Source: Emydura subglobosa
Lineage: Eukaryota > Chordata > Testudines > Chelidae
Assembly (NCBI GenBank): GCA_007922225.1
Contig: ML679961.1
Location: 1,842,960-1,906,959 of the forward strand
DNA: 64,000 nt
Direction of reading: 5' to 3'
The position numbers were made by a program, and so were the translations under genes. The notes beneath the pieces were generated by a model. That model had not been told where the DNA came from, made no database searches, and saw nothing but the letters and a program-made list of their open reading frames with translations. Shown here piece by piece: positions 36,301 to 47,348 of the stretch (its first letter is position 1; every line of letters starts with the position of its first letter).

Positions 36301-37249
36301 TGGCGAGGGCACGGAGAGCTACTGCTGGGTGTGACAGCTGGCAGCTACTGACCTTTTCCGAACAGTGCTTCACAGCACTGGCCAGCCACCATCTCCTTCC
36401 TTCTCCAAGAAACAGCCACCCATTAAAAACGCATTACCCCTCTGCTCTAATGCAAAGCCAGAAGGGCCAGGCGTTTACCTTGCAAACATTCAGAGCAAGT
36501 TTACAAAGACGTTTTCACTTCGTGTATTTAAACATTCATTGATCTGACCTGTGAAGAGCTCGCAACAAGGAAAAATGGCAATGTCTCCTTCTGCATGAAC
36601 AGCTGCGGACGCCTCTTTGGGCAGAGCGCGGATGAGCCCACAACTGTTTTGATTCCTCTTCTCCTGTCTGTCGATTGAACTGCGGCCATGCCTGCCGGCC
36701 CCGAGCACGGATTGGGGCTCCATCGTGCTCTGCGCTCTTCAAAGTAATGAAAAGGCAGTTGCGGCCTGTAAAAGCTTCCGGCGGGGACACACACAATGCG
36801 GACAGGTAGAGGAGGACATACAGCTGGGTGTGAGAGGCCAAGGGGTTGGCAGCGATCCCTCTTCTGAAAATATGGCAGTTCTTGTCCATTTCTCATTCCC
36901 ATCTGGCAGGAAGGACATTTTTTTTTTCCTGTTATAAGAAGTACTCGACCAGTCAGAAAATGGAGCCTAGCCCTCCGCTGCATTATCTCTCAGCAGTCCT
37001 TAACGCAAAACCAGGCCTCAGTCACGTTCAGCCCTGAGTCAAAATCCTGTGAAGTGTCAGGAGCCCAATCTTGATTTCTGAGAATGTATTTGTTTTCCAG
37101 GAAAGGCTGGCAATTTGTCTATGAATGAACTTCAGCCAAAGGGAGGTTTGAGACCCCTCCTCTTGAAGGGCCCAATGGTGTAAGGAATGTAACTTTGTCC
37201 TTGACGGAGCTATGCCAATTTACAGAAGCTGAATATCTGTCATGACCAT
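33337..37249. other. Mostly unique sequence, no gene recognised
   Basis: No mobile element is named here apart from possible old fragments. Regions near 34.1-34.6 and 36.5-36.9 kb are GC-rich and produce frames of 107-151 codons on the minus strand without recognisable domains. The 36.0-36.2 kb stretch has enhancer-like words (CAGCTG, TGACTCA) and could be conserved, but this cannot be judged from one sequence. Confidence 0.4.
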
Positions 37250-38310
37250 TGTAACATTGTGGCGAACCCTCACACCAATAAGCGGTTCTGTCACTATCTG
37301 CCTTGTCGTCCTGCTTTCTGCTCACCAGTAACCAGTCTACCCACATAAGGTCCCACCCTGGCTTCCACCCACCTAGTTACTACTTGCCTCAAACGTCCCT
37401 TCCCACCCCCACCCCCAATCCATCTCCAGGGAATTCTGAACTGCCAGGCATTGAAATGCTTCCCTCTGGTTCATCACCCCCAAAGGCGTGAAACCTGCAC
37501 CCCAAGTTATTAGTTCACACTCCACACAGTTTGCACAACAGAGACCCTCTTGACTGAGGCAAAAATAAACAAAAAGTTTATTTCATAGAAAAATTGTAGA
37601 TTCAGAGATGAAATAGTAAGGAAAAGCAAACGCATGCAAGTTACACGGAAAATAAACATAAAGACGCAATCTCAGGCTTTACACGTCTGCATTAGCTAAA
37701 TTCCCTCCTCTAGTACAAGTACTAATGCAAGGAACTTATATTAGAAACTTGTATATGTTTGACTCTGAACAGTTTCCCAGCATGCCCTCTGTGCTACATG
37801 GACCGGACCCTACTTAGATGCTGGCCCTCAGTTTCTGGACAGCCTTCACTTCAAGCCCCTTCCCTTGTAAGAGGGTGTGCAGGGACTGGTTCCCCCCCAC
37901 CCAGACGCTGACAATTCATGGTTACAAAGAGAAGGAGGGTTTCCCAGACTGGGGTTTTCTTTTCTGTTTCAAGTTGTTTCAATGTTTTCCCATTAACTTC
38001 AATGGTCCACATTTGTCACTTCCTGACTGGTCAATGCTGGATGTGAACACCTGGCTTGGATGGCACCCTCCCTGCCTGACTGTCCAGCTACACTGCGGGG
38101 AGGTGCTGCTGTAGCTGCACTAAAGTTACAATTACAATTTTCTACACATTTATACAGGCAGCTCCACTGTATGGCCATTCTGATGTGCATACATAATTCT
38201 ATTTTGGGCTTCAGACTCCCTGTTCCACCTTTGGAGTGTCTGGACCCTGACTGTCACAACCATCCTGTAGGTTTGTGTTTCATTTCAGTAGAAAAGTCCC
38301 TAAACCAAAA
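37250..38310 (-). repeat. Possible old LTR-type repeat
   Basis: AATAAACAAAAAGTTTATTT around 37564 looks like the A-rich plus a reversed polyadenylation signal seen in many turtle LTR-type repeats. It is followed by GCAAACGCATGCAAGTTACA and a C-rich stretch. Boundaries are approximate and no coding part is present. Other explanations remain open. Confidence 0.3.
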
Positions 38311-40524
38311 GTCTTGATCCAAAGACTTCCACAGATCGCAGAGGAATTTGGACCTCACACGTCTCCCCTATATCTGTGGGCTGAGTTAAAACCTCAGCTC
38401 TGAAACCATGATCCCCAAACTTTGGAAAGGTGGGTTGAAGCCCATTTCTGTATGTCACCAAATAGCAGAGCTGGCTGGAAAATTTCAACCATAATTACAT
38501 TTAAATGAAAAAGAGAAGTGACAATTTGTCAGAAGTTTTTTCCCGCTCTACTTTCCAACCAACTCTGCCTACAAGTGTAAAGTATATTTCCCACGAGTCT
38601 CCAGATATTAGTCCAATACTAATAAATATCTACCACTTGACAGATAAACTGGGCTGTTCTGGGAAAAGAATCCACGAAGACTAAAATCAGTATTGTCACT
38701 GAAACATCAAACTGTAATCTGAGCAGGGACAACTAGCTACCAGGGAATTAAAAATATTCTTTAGTTTCTAGTGTCATGATCTGCATTTATGTAGTGTCAG
38801 AGAGACTGTCGTTTCAATCAGCATGTTGTATAGAAAGCAAGCCAGCTAGGTGACATTGGAAGTGCTGCATTTATGAGGCTGTCTTTAACATTGTTTAGGG
38901 ATTTGCTTTCACACTCTTCAGTACTTTAGTGCTAGATGTGTGATCTGCATAAATTAAGAATATATGATTTTTTCTCAGTCACACCAATTTAACTCAGTAT
39001 AGTTTAATGAACTCTGTCCTAAGTTTCAGTGCAAAGTTAAATAACTTCACAGCACACTGTAAGAGGCTATGTGCTGTCTCAGGAAATGTACATTTTATGT
39101 ATTTTTAATGCTGTTTAAAAACAAGCATCTTTTGAAAAAGCTAAAAGTTACACTGGTAACTGTATTTGAATTTTGGCAGTTTTCCAAGACTTAAAACTAT
39201 TTAATTCTTTTTATCACCCAAGAAATATAGTACATGAGAAGACAATGCTCAAACTAGTGACAATTGTGAAAAATATCGGCCATCTAATACGCATTTTATA
39301 AATACACAGAATAGATCAAACCTGAGCTTGCAGCAGCAGCATCACCACTGCCGATGGGTTTGGCAAAAGTGAAAGTACAAAAAAGAAGGTAGTTGCATTG
39401 TGCCAGAAGTGGTTGGAAGGAAATTTAAAAGTGGGACCACCACATGGGAAAAAGGACTTCTTGGCATCTTGCTGAAACTGGTAGCTGGGAGACAAATCTG
39501 GCACTGGCGTGACTTCACCTACTCCAGAACCACGCATGGCACTGCCGTTACTGTTATACAGGCGCTCCGCTCGTCTGCCCATGTGCCTATCTGGACAAAT
39601 GATGCACTTCTGATGTTAAAAATCAAGCTACTGGACATCTGAGTATACATAAATCTTAAATATAATGGGAAGGCAAAAGTTGTCAGAGAGAAGAATGAGA
39701 GTCAAAACTGTTAAGAAAAATTACTAGAGCATAGTACAAAATGGGATGTGTAGAGGTGTCAGAGTGCTTGGAATTCACTGGGCTGCTGTTCCAAGCTCAT
39801 GGCACCTGTTCTGAATCCCGGGATCACATGAGACTGCTCCTTTTTATGCATTGATCAGCCAGGAATGTGGGAATCAGATCTCACAGAGAGTATGCGATCA
39901 ATGTGTACTATAACTGTCTTGTGACTGTTTCTCCCCACCAGAACTGAATACAGAACCTAACCACAGCTCAGAATGAGGCTGGTGGACAAAGTGGCAGAAA
40001 TCTGTGCAGCTCTTTGTCTTTTCTCTGCCCCTGCTGCTGGATTCAAACGTTGTGGTGGGCGTGCATGTTCCAAGACTCATCTCTTGCCTTGAAATGTGCA
40101 CTCGGTTCAGTCTCACAAGCCCCTTCCAAAGCTGTACCCATAGTTCTTCGTTCCTGGAACTTTGCAAATGAATGAGTGTGAGGAGCATGCTTTAGACATG
40201 CACCTGCGACGGTGAAGCTTCCAAATTCCATGATTTACCCACAGGTGATTTGTACTTGCAAAACTGGGGGCACAATAAATTGGAGGAATGAACCTGGAGG
40301 CTGGGCTCTGTGCTCCAGCCTGACCAGACTATGGAGATTGGCCCATCTATGCTGCAATATTATCTTTAGGTATTGACCTTGTGTCATGTGGTGGGGCTTC
40401 CAGAAGTGGTACATGGATGGAGTTCTGGCTGACTCTTTGCACCTCCCGTGTTTAGCATTGACAGCACCACAGTAGAGCCATGCATGTGCTACCCACCCCA
40501 CTCTGCACTGCCCTTTCCCTCATG
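38311..40524. other. Mostly AT-rich non-coding sequence
   Basis: No classified repeat. Between about 39350 and 39475 one plus frame reads KKKVVALCQKWLEGN and GPPHGKKDFLAS before a stop, with a protein-like look but no family I recognise; it may be a decayed transposon or retrocopy fragment. Confidence 0.4.
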
Positions 40525-41640
40525 TCAGAGAACCATGGAAATGTAGGAGTGGAAGGACCTCGAGAGGTCATGTAGTCCAGCCTCCTGCACTGAGGCAGGG
40601 CTAAGGATTATCTGGACCATCCCTGACAGCTGTTTGTCTAACCTGCTCTTTAAAATCTCCAATGACGGAGATTCCACAACCTCCCTAGGTAACTTGTTCC
40701 AGTGCTTAACTACTCTGACAGTAAGAAAGTTTTTTTTCCTCATGTCCAACCTAAATCTCCCTTGCTGTAATTTAAATCCATTGCTTCTTGTCTTGTTGCC
40801 TGTGGTTAAAGAGAACAATTTATCACCCTCCTCTATATAACAACCTTTTACATACAGTCATGTCCCCCCTCAGTCTTCTCTTCTCTAGAGTAAACAAACC
40901 CATTTTTTTCAGTCTTTCCTTATAAGTAATGTTTTCCAGATCTTTAATCATTTTTGTCGTCCTTTTCTGGACTTACTCCTATTTGTCCACATCTTTCCCA
41001 AAGTGTGGTGCCCAGAACTGGACACAAGACTGCAGTGAAGGCCTTAGCAGTGTTGCGTAGAGCGGAACAATTACTTCTAGTATCTTGCTTACAGCTCTCC
41101 TGCTAATACATCCTAGAATGAAGTTTGCTTTTTGTGCACCAGTATCACATTGTTGACTCATATTTAGTTTGTGATCACTATGACCCCCAGATCCTTGTCT
41201 ACAGCACTCCTTCCTAGGCAGTCATTGCCCATTGTGTAGATGTGCAATTGATTATTCCTTCCTAAGTGGAGTAATTTGCATTTGTCTTTATTGGATTTCA
41301 TCCTATTTATTTCAGACCATTTCTCCACTTTATCAAGATAATTTTGAATTCTAATCCTGGTTTCCAAAACACTCCCAACCCCTCCCAGCTTGGTATTGTC
41401 CACATACTTTACAAGTGTACTCTATATCTCACTATTCAAATAATTTATGATGATATTGAATAGAACTGGATCCAGGACAGATCCCTGCAGGACCCCACTT
41501 GACATGCCCTTCCAGCTTGACTGTGAACCACTGATAACTATTTTCTGAGTACCGTTTTCCAGCCAGTTGTGCACCCACCTCATAGTAGGTTTGCCGAGGT
41601 TATAGTTGTCTATTTTGTTTGAGAATGTCATGTGAGACAC
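40525..41640 (-). pseudogene. CR1 ORF2 remnant, antisense, split in four frames
   Basis: Open pieces on the minus strand are 41640-41422 (fingers/palm, GVLQGSVLDPVLFN), 41403-41164 (catalytic loop and primer grip, VDNTKLGG, LLHLGRNN), 41161-40979 (thumb, LGCISRRAVS) and 40818-40525 (C-terminus, FSLTTGNKTRSNGFKL). The order is that of a CR1 polymerase. The catalytic Asp pair is reduced to one (VDN). Breaks between pieces are stops or small shifts. Confidence 0.9.
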
Positions 41641-41822
41641 TTACTAAATTTGAGCTATATCACTACTTCCCTGCATCCAAAAGGCTTGTTACCCTGTCAA
41701 AGAAGGATATTAGGTTGGTTTGACATGATTTGTTCTTGAGAAAACCATGTTGACTATTGTTTATTACCTTATTTTCTTTTAGGTGTTACACATTTACTGT
41801 TTGATTATTTTTGCCAACTCAT
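40525..41822 (-). mobile_element. CR1 LINE, antisense, RT to 3' end
   Basis: Read on the minus strand, the element starts at about 41822 inside the reverse transcriptase fingers (HGFLKNKSCQTNLISFFD) and runs through the palm (GVLQGSVLDPVLFNIIINYL). The catalytic box is YVDN (41395-41406) rather than FADD. The thumb follows ([30 protein letters not shown]), then [34 protein letters not shown] and the 3' tail to 40525. Stops and shifts split it into at least four frames. The 5' part is missing, the 3' end is complete, and no activity is possible. Confidence 0.94.
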
Positions 41823-41828
41823 CGCCAG

Positions 41829-42125
41829 GTGATGTTGTGAAGACCAAAAGTATAACTGGTTTAGAAAAGAATTAGATAAGTTTATGGAGGGTAGGGCCAT
41901 CAATAGTTATTAGCCAAGATGGTCAGGGAAGCAACCCCATTTTCTGGTTATCCCTAAATCTCTGACTATCAGAAGCTGTGACTGGGGGATGGGAAATGGA
42001 TCACATGAAAATTGCCCTGTTCTGTTCATTCTCTCTAAGGTATCTGGTACTGCCCACTGTTAGAAGACAGGACACTGAGTAGAAGGAGCATTGGTTTCAC
42101 GCAGTATGGCAGGTATTAGGTTCTT
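41829..42125 (+). mobile_element. CR1 3' end, sense strand
   Basis: This begins GGTGATGTTGTGAAGACCAA immediately after the 5' limit of the antisense CR1. It then shows TTTATGGAGGGTAGGGCC and CTGTTCTGTTCATTCTCTCT, and ends near GCAGTATGGCAGGTATTAGG. Tail class of 1-1360. The two CR1s therefore abut almost base to base in opposite orientation. Confidence 0.88.
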
Positions 42126-42374
42126 AATTTCACATACAATCCTAATTAATAAATGAATAGAAACGGTCAGTGACATTTACAACAGGTGCTTCTTTAGGAC
42201 TGCAGTCTTCTTGTCTTCTAAAACATGAACAGGTGAAGCGGAGAGGGATATGCACATGCAACTCAGTCTGGAGGGTCCCATTTAGGAATGGCCTATCACT
42301 TAGGAAACTGAGCACCACTTATGGTCACTTTGGACTCATGCCATGGACAAGAAGGAACATAAAGGGGAAATCTA
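42126..42374. other. Spacer, possibly CR1 5' region
   Basis: The open frame from 42170 runs into the endonuclease at 42375. Its first 60 residues have no recognised motif and could be the linker upstream of the CR1 endonuclease. Confidence 0.35.
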
Positions 42375-43115
42375 ATGAACACCTTAGATGCCTGTATACT
42401 AATGCAAGAAGCATGGCCGATAAGCAGGAAGAGCTAGACCTACTAGTGAATAATCACAGTTATGATATCACTGGCATGGGATAATCACATGGCATATGAT
42501 ATCACTGGGTGGGATAATTCATATAACTGGAATACTGGTATAGAAGGGTATATCTTGTTCAGGGAGGAAGTGTTGCCTTGTATATCAAAGATGTATACAC
42601 TTGGACTGAGGTTGAGATAGAAGTGGGAGGCAGACTTGCTGAAAGTGCCTCGGTAAAGATAAAAGGGGTAAAACAAGTGTGATGTCATGGCAGGGTCTAC
42701 TATAGACCACCTAACAAGGAAGAAGAGATGGATGAGGTGTTTTTAAAACAACTAAGCAAAGCAGCCAAAGCACAGGCCTTGGTGGTGGTGGATACCAGAC
42801 ATACAAGACAAATACCCAGACATCTGTTGGGAAAATAACACCGCAGGACACAGATTATCAAACAAGTTCTTGGAATGCACTGGAGACAACTTTTTATTAC
42901 AGAATATGGAGAAAGCAACTAGGGGAGAGGATGTTCTAGATTAGATTCTGACAAATGAGGAGGAACTGGTTGAGAATTTGAAGGTGCAAGGCAGTGTGGG
43001 TGAAAGTGATCATGAAATGATAAGAGTTCATGATTCTAAGAAATGGTAGGAGAGAAAATAAAGACAATGAACTTCAAGAAGGCAGACTTTAGCAAACTCA
43101 GAAAATTGGTAGGCG
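42375..43115 (+). mobile_element. CR1 LINE endonuclease domain fragment
   Basis: This is the apurinic-like endonuclease of CR1 ORF2. It starts LRCLYTNARSMADKQEELDL (NARSM at about 42401-42415). GSVALYIKD and VYYRPPNKEEEMDEVF follow. Near 42785 the family's VVVGDFNYPDI is replaced by VVVDTRH with a frame change, and then [20 protein letters not shown] is readable. The end holds [10 protein letters not shown], with the catalytic SDH at 43005-43013. Similarity stops near 43115 at the start of the polymerase linker (KADFSKLRKL). The piece has 5' modules but no polymerase or 3' tail, unusual for a 5'-truncating retroposon. Confidence 0.92.
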
Positions 43116-43769
43116 AGATCCCTGGATAATATCCCTGGATAGTTTAAAATGGGAAGGAAAATCTTTCTCTCTGTTCAACACTCCTTTATCTGTTTGTTTT
43201 TGTCCTTTGGTTTCAGCACATCAGTTCTGTGGTTAAGTTTTTTACTTTCCTTCTCCCTGAATAAGATGCTCCCCAGTTTTTCCTTGTGTGTTCATAACTA
43301 AGTAACTTGTCTAAGAGTGGGAAAGCTTTGACACTATCTGAGCTTCCATCTCTCTTTAAACATGTCCCAATTTAAACCAACTGTGGATTGATCCAGAGAG
43401 GATTCCAGATTCTTCTGAGTTTGTTCTCACTTTGTCTTGCTTTTTGTCTGCCGATTATTTTAGAGAGAAATCAATAAAGAATCTGTTCACCTACATGAAG
43501 ATTATCAAGATCATCCCTCAACTCATTGCAATGGCCATGAGTTACTTTTCTAATGTCAGAGGTATTTTGTACTTCATTTATTTTCCACCCACTTGATTTG
43601 ATTGCAGAGCCGGCTGTGTGTGTGGTGTTATCAGATGTTTGGAAGTTCAGAACTGCCTTTCAAGACATCTTCACACACAGATAAAAAATAAGAGTTCAAA
43701 CTTTAGTCCAAAATATTTCAAACACAATGATTAGGCTCCTACTAGTTTACTATTTTTTAATTACTAGTT
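43116..43769. other. Non-coding sequence, no feature recognised
   Basis: T-rich unique-looking sequence following the endonuclease fragment. No gene or repeat seen. Confidence 0.4.
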
Positions 43770-43892
43770 GATTTAGATTGTAAACTCTTTCTCTTATCTT
43801 TTATGTACAGCAACTGGCACAATGGGCCTATGATCTCAGTTGGGGCCTGTAGGCATGAATGTAGCTCAAATAAGAGTTATTATTTTAGGAAA
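43770..43892 (+). repeat. Solitary L2-like LINE 3' tail
   Basis: TTAGATTGTAAACTCTTTCT, ATGTACAGCAACTGGCACAA, TGGGGCCTGTAGGCATGAAT and AGAGTTATTATTTT follow the order of the L2-like tail family (GTAAGCTCTTTGGGGCAGGG, GTACAGCGCCTAGCACAATG, TGGGGCTCCTAGG). Confidence 0.65.
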
Positions 43893-44014
43893 AGCAAAAG
43901 TCATTCATCTGCTCTGTGCTGTGGAGTGCAAAAAACACAGTTCTGCAGTAACAGGAGGACCCTTTCCTTTTCATCAATGACATTTTTGATTCCTCTCTCA
44001 TGAATGCAAGTGAA

Positions 44015-44097
44015 AATTGGAGTAACTTCACGGAAGTCAGTAGAGAGTTACACCAGTGAAGATCAACTGGTTTTCATGAGCAGGGAATCAGATCCTT
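44015..44097. repeat. Half palindromic MITE-like element
   Basis: GGAGTAACTTCACGGAAGTC followed by GAGTTACACCAGTGAAGATC resembles one arm of the GATCTGGCCC palindrome set. The match is weaker than at 23.3 kb. Confidence 0.3.
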
Positions 44098-44757
44098 TAG
44101 ACTCTTAATCTCTACAGTTGTACTTCAAATGTATAATTTGAACTGCATATATCAAAGGCTGCTAATGAAGTCTGCAAAGAACCAATGACAATAACACCAG
44201 GACATGTTTGATTCTTATAGCTAACAATGGCCACAAGCACACTGCTTCAATGCAAGTGTGGGATTAGTAGGGCAGACATCTCACTCACCGGGTATATGAA
44301 TTGGACTGAATTCTGCAGAAACAAACTCAGAAGCAAATATTACAGGGAAGAGACTGCTGGAGGTTGCTTTCCATACAGTTACTGGCTGTTCTAAATAAAC
44401 AACTGATTGCAGGATATTGCTGTAGGTTTTTTATTGTTTTGGGAGAATATTTATTGTATATTTATCTTATTGTGCTACGAGAGTTTTATGCCACCTTCAG
44501 AAAAATAACTAACAAAATAATAGTCTGGGGCCATAACTATAACCAGCAAGTTGCTCAGAAACTCTCTCTGTATGTGCATACACATTTCTGCATACATGAC
44601 GTGTGTGCATATGTACATACACACCATTCAAATGTGACTATGTACTCACAGTTACCAAACATAGAAACTCTTGTATTTCCTGTACTACACAGAGGAAATG
44701 GTGGTGTGTCTAAGGACCATGTCATGTTACCCACACTAGTACTGTTACCAACACACT
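44098..44757. other. Non-coding sequence, no feature recognised
   Basis: AT-rich stretch with alternating CATATGTACATACAC words near 44605-44625. The 131-codon frame at 44364-44759 has no recognisable domain. Confidence 0.4.
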
Positions 44758-45862
44758 AGGGCACCCAACATTTCCCAGGTGTAACCCGATTAATTTAGGC
44801 ACCCCCACCCTTTCTCAGTCTGTAGCGCTCTGCGGGAAAGGAACCTACCCTTACCCAATTCACACTCTGGGACCCATGGTCACCTGTACCCAATTTTTAG
44901 GGCTCAGGGTGAAATTAACCTGGTTAATTTAAGTACCCGCACCCTTTCCCAATTCGTAGGGCTCTGTATGTATTCTACTATGGATTTGCAGGACCTTTTT
45001 CCAGTGAGAGAGTATTACACAGTAATAATCTTACCCTCTATGTATGAACAATTACCAAACATAACACACATGCTAAGCAAACAATGCCGTGCTCACCAAG
45101 CCTGATCAGGCAGGAGGCCTTTCCCTGTTGGCCAGGCAAGGTCAGTCAAGTCTGGATTCTGGTTGCTGCACATCACGGTTGAGCAGAGAATTATAGCAAC
45201 TTTGATCCTGTGTCTTGGAGGTGAATTCTTTTTCTTTTTTCAGGCCTCTCCTTCTCATTATTCTTCTTGTTCCCCCGCTAGTCTCCCTCTTGGACCCCAG
45301 TTTTACAGTGAAACTTGAGTCCTGCTTAGCTATACCTTAACCAATCCTTTTACTGAAATGTTACAAAATAATTCTTTGACCAATCCTAACATATTGCAAA
45401 ATAGTTCTTTAACCAGTCAGTCCCGACCTCCTCAATTGATTTAAATATTGCACACGTAGTTATTCAACAGACCGAAACAATCAAAGACCCAGACAGAATC
45501 ATTCAGACTAACAACAGAGAAGGAGATACCATAAAGACACAACAATAAGCAGTTTACAACACAAGTGATTCCTTGCCAGACAGAATGCTATTCAACAACA
45601 GTTCTTTTAAACTTCTTAAGGCCTGTTTCTTTATCTGGTGGTGGTAGATACTAGTAGGACAGTAGCACCTTTTTAAAAGCCTGATTGTCTGATGTAATGG
45701 AGATGGGGATGTGAAGATGTGACCACATGCTGCTTAGCTTATGGCTGCTGTCTCCCCTAATATGGCTGCTACTGCTTAGTCCAAGAACAAGGCCTTAGGT
45801 TAGCCAAAAAATAAGGCCTCAGACCTTTCGGTCAGACTAGTGGTGTAGGAAGAAGCATTCTG
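44758..45862 (-). repeat. Possible old LTR-type repeat with internal duplication
   Basis: A low-CpG repeat-like stretch. Within it, AACCCGATTAATTTAGGCAC (44783) and AACCTGGTTAATTTAAGTAC (44917) start two related units 134 bases apart, each continuing with ACCC, CACCCTTTC and GTAG...GCTCTG. Downstream text with TTAACCAATCC/TTGACCAATCC repeats and AAAGACACAACAATAAGCAG is reminiscent of retroviral LTR and leader sequence as seen in turtle repeats, antisense. Class and ends are not proven. Confidence 0.38.
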
Positions 45863-45867
45863 AGAAG

Positions 45868-46090
45868 AAAAATGGTTTCATGGTCAAGACACCAGCCTGG
45901 GACTCAGGAGATCTCGGCTCAGCCCTTGGGCATGCCACTGAGCATGTCTGTGCCTCATTTCCCTACCTGTACAATGGGGATAACCGTCCTGTCCTACCTT
46001 GCAGGGTGATGGTGGGGACAAAGGTTGTAAGGTGCTTGGCTGCTCTGGCAATGGGGAGCGTAGCTGGAGATGAAGAGTGGTATAAGAAGA
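45868..46090 (+). repeat. MIR-like CORE-SINE, well preserved
   Basis: ATGGTTTCATGGTCAAGACA, CCTGGGACTCAGGAGATCTC, TGTGCCTCATTTCCCTACCT, GTACAATGGGGATAACCGTC and AAGGTGCTTGGCTGCTCTGG match the MIR-type order including the tRNA-derived head and CORE. It is the clearest MIR-like copy here. Confidence 0.78.
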
Positions 46091-46683
46091 GCACAGGATC
46101 ACCAGCAGAGCAGAGAAAGGTCCAGGAGTTGCGACACTATTGAGCCCAGTGACAGGACCTAAATAAGTCCTATGCGGGCAGGGAGATGAGGTGATTTGTG
46201 GCTGCAGATTTGCCGGAGCTGGGTGGGATGGCTCAGCAGAACAAGCAGCCTAGTAGGACACACCTGGAGTCGCTCTCTGAGAATAGGACCAAGGGAAACC
46301 AAGGGGCAGGAGGGGTAATAAATAGGGAGGCGCGGAAGCCGCTGCCAGCCTGAGAGAGCTCAGCAGTGGAGCAGTGCGGGGTCCGAAGGTTCTGCTGCAA
46401 GGATTGTGTTCCAGAAGCTGCAACCAGCTTGTTGGATTGAGACTGCAGGCTCCCTCCCTGCCTGGAGAAGACACGGACTCGAACTGCTGCAGGCTTTGCA
46501 AATTGCAGAGTGTCACTGCAAAGACTCTAGGGAGAGTTTGAAGGAGATTGTGGGGCTGTCACTTGTCTGCCAGGATTTCAGGAGTTGGCGTACCCACAGA
46601 AACGGAGAATGGTAGAGCCTCCCGAGAAGAGCCCCATGAAGTGTGGTCTTCAAAAGAGTTATTCACACTATTAGACTCATACC
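46091..46683. other. Non-coding sequence, no feature recognised
   Basis: GC-moderate sequence between the SINE and the next CR1. No features recognised. Confidence 0.4.
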
Positions 46684-47348
46684 ATAAAATCATAGCAGAT
46701 TAGGGTTGGAAGGACCTCAGGAGATCATCTAGTCCAACCCCCTGCTCAGAGCAGGACTAACCTCAGCTAAATCATCCCAGCCAGGGCTATGTCAAGCCAG
46801 GCCTTGAAAACCGATATGGATGGAGATTCCACCACCTCCCGAGGTAACCCATTCCAGTGCTTCACCACCCTCCTAGTGAAAAAGTTTTATCTAATATCCA
46901 AGCTAGACCTCCCCCACTGCAACTTGAGACCATTGAGAATGATCTGCTGGCAATGCTCTTGCTAACGCATCCCAATATGCTGTTAGCCTTCTTGGCAACC
47001 AGAGCACACTGTTGACTCATATCCAGCGTCTTGTCCACTGTAACCCCCTGGTCCTTTTCTGCAGAACTGCCGCCTAGCCAGTCATTCCTCAGTCTGTAGC
47101 AGTGCTTGGGATTCTTCCGTCCTAAGTGCAGGACTCTGCATTTGTCTTTGTTGAACCTCATCAGATTTTTTTTGTCCCAATCCTCCAATTTGTCTAGATC
47201 ACTCTGTATCCTATCCCTGCCCTCCAGCATATCTATCACTCCGCCCTGCTTAATATCATCTGCAAACTTGCTGAGGGTGCAATCCACCCCATCCTCCGGA
47301 TCATAAATTAAGATGTTGAACAAAACCGGCCACAGCACCAACCCCTGA
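46684..47348 (-). mobile_element. CR1 LINE, antisense, with internal deletion
   Basis: On the minus strand it starts at about 47348 in the palm (LFNILIYDPEDGVD), has an intact FADD box at 47255-47266 and proceeds to SIASRS. It then jumps at 46936-46940 to the region of the 3' end of the ORF (NGLKLQ-equivalent bases, out of frame), and finishes with the complete CR1 tail at 46684. Compared with the 51.1 kb copy about 310 bases (there 51771-52080) are missing. The 3' tail (CTAGTCCAACCCCCTGCTC in plus orientation) matches the young class. Confidence 0.95.
46862..47341 (-). pseudogene. CR1 RT fragment with deletion-made chimeric end
   Basis: A 159-codon open frame. Residues 1-133 are CR1 palm to thumb: VLFNILIYDPED, KFADDIKQGG (both catalytic Asp kept), [20 protein letters not shown] and [19 protein letters not shown]. 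The last 25 residues (FSMVSSCSGGG... ) are frameshifted translation of downstream element sequence joined by the deletion, so they have no family counterpart. The N-terminal polymerase fingers and the endonuclease are absent; no function is expected. Confidence 0.93.

Noticed and set aside
36528..36983. 151- and 117-codon overlapping minus-strand frames
   Set aside because: Two overlapping frames on one strand with no motif suggest base composition. The region could be conserved non-coding DNA but not a gene.
44364..44759. 131-codon frame with hydrophobic stretch
   Set aside because: Hydrophobicity comes from T-rich DNA; no signal peptide or domain logic.
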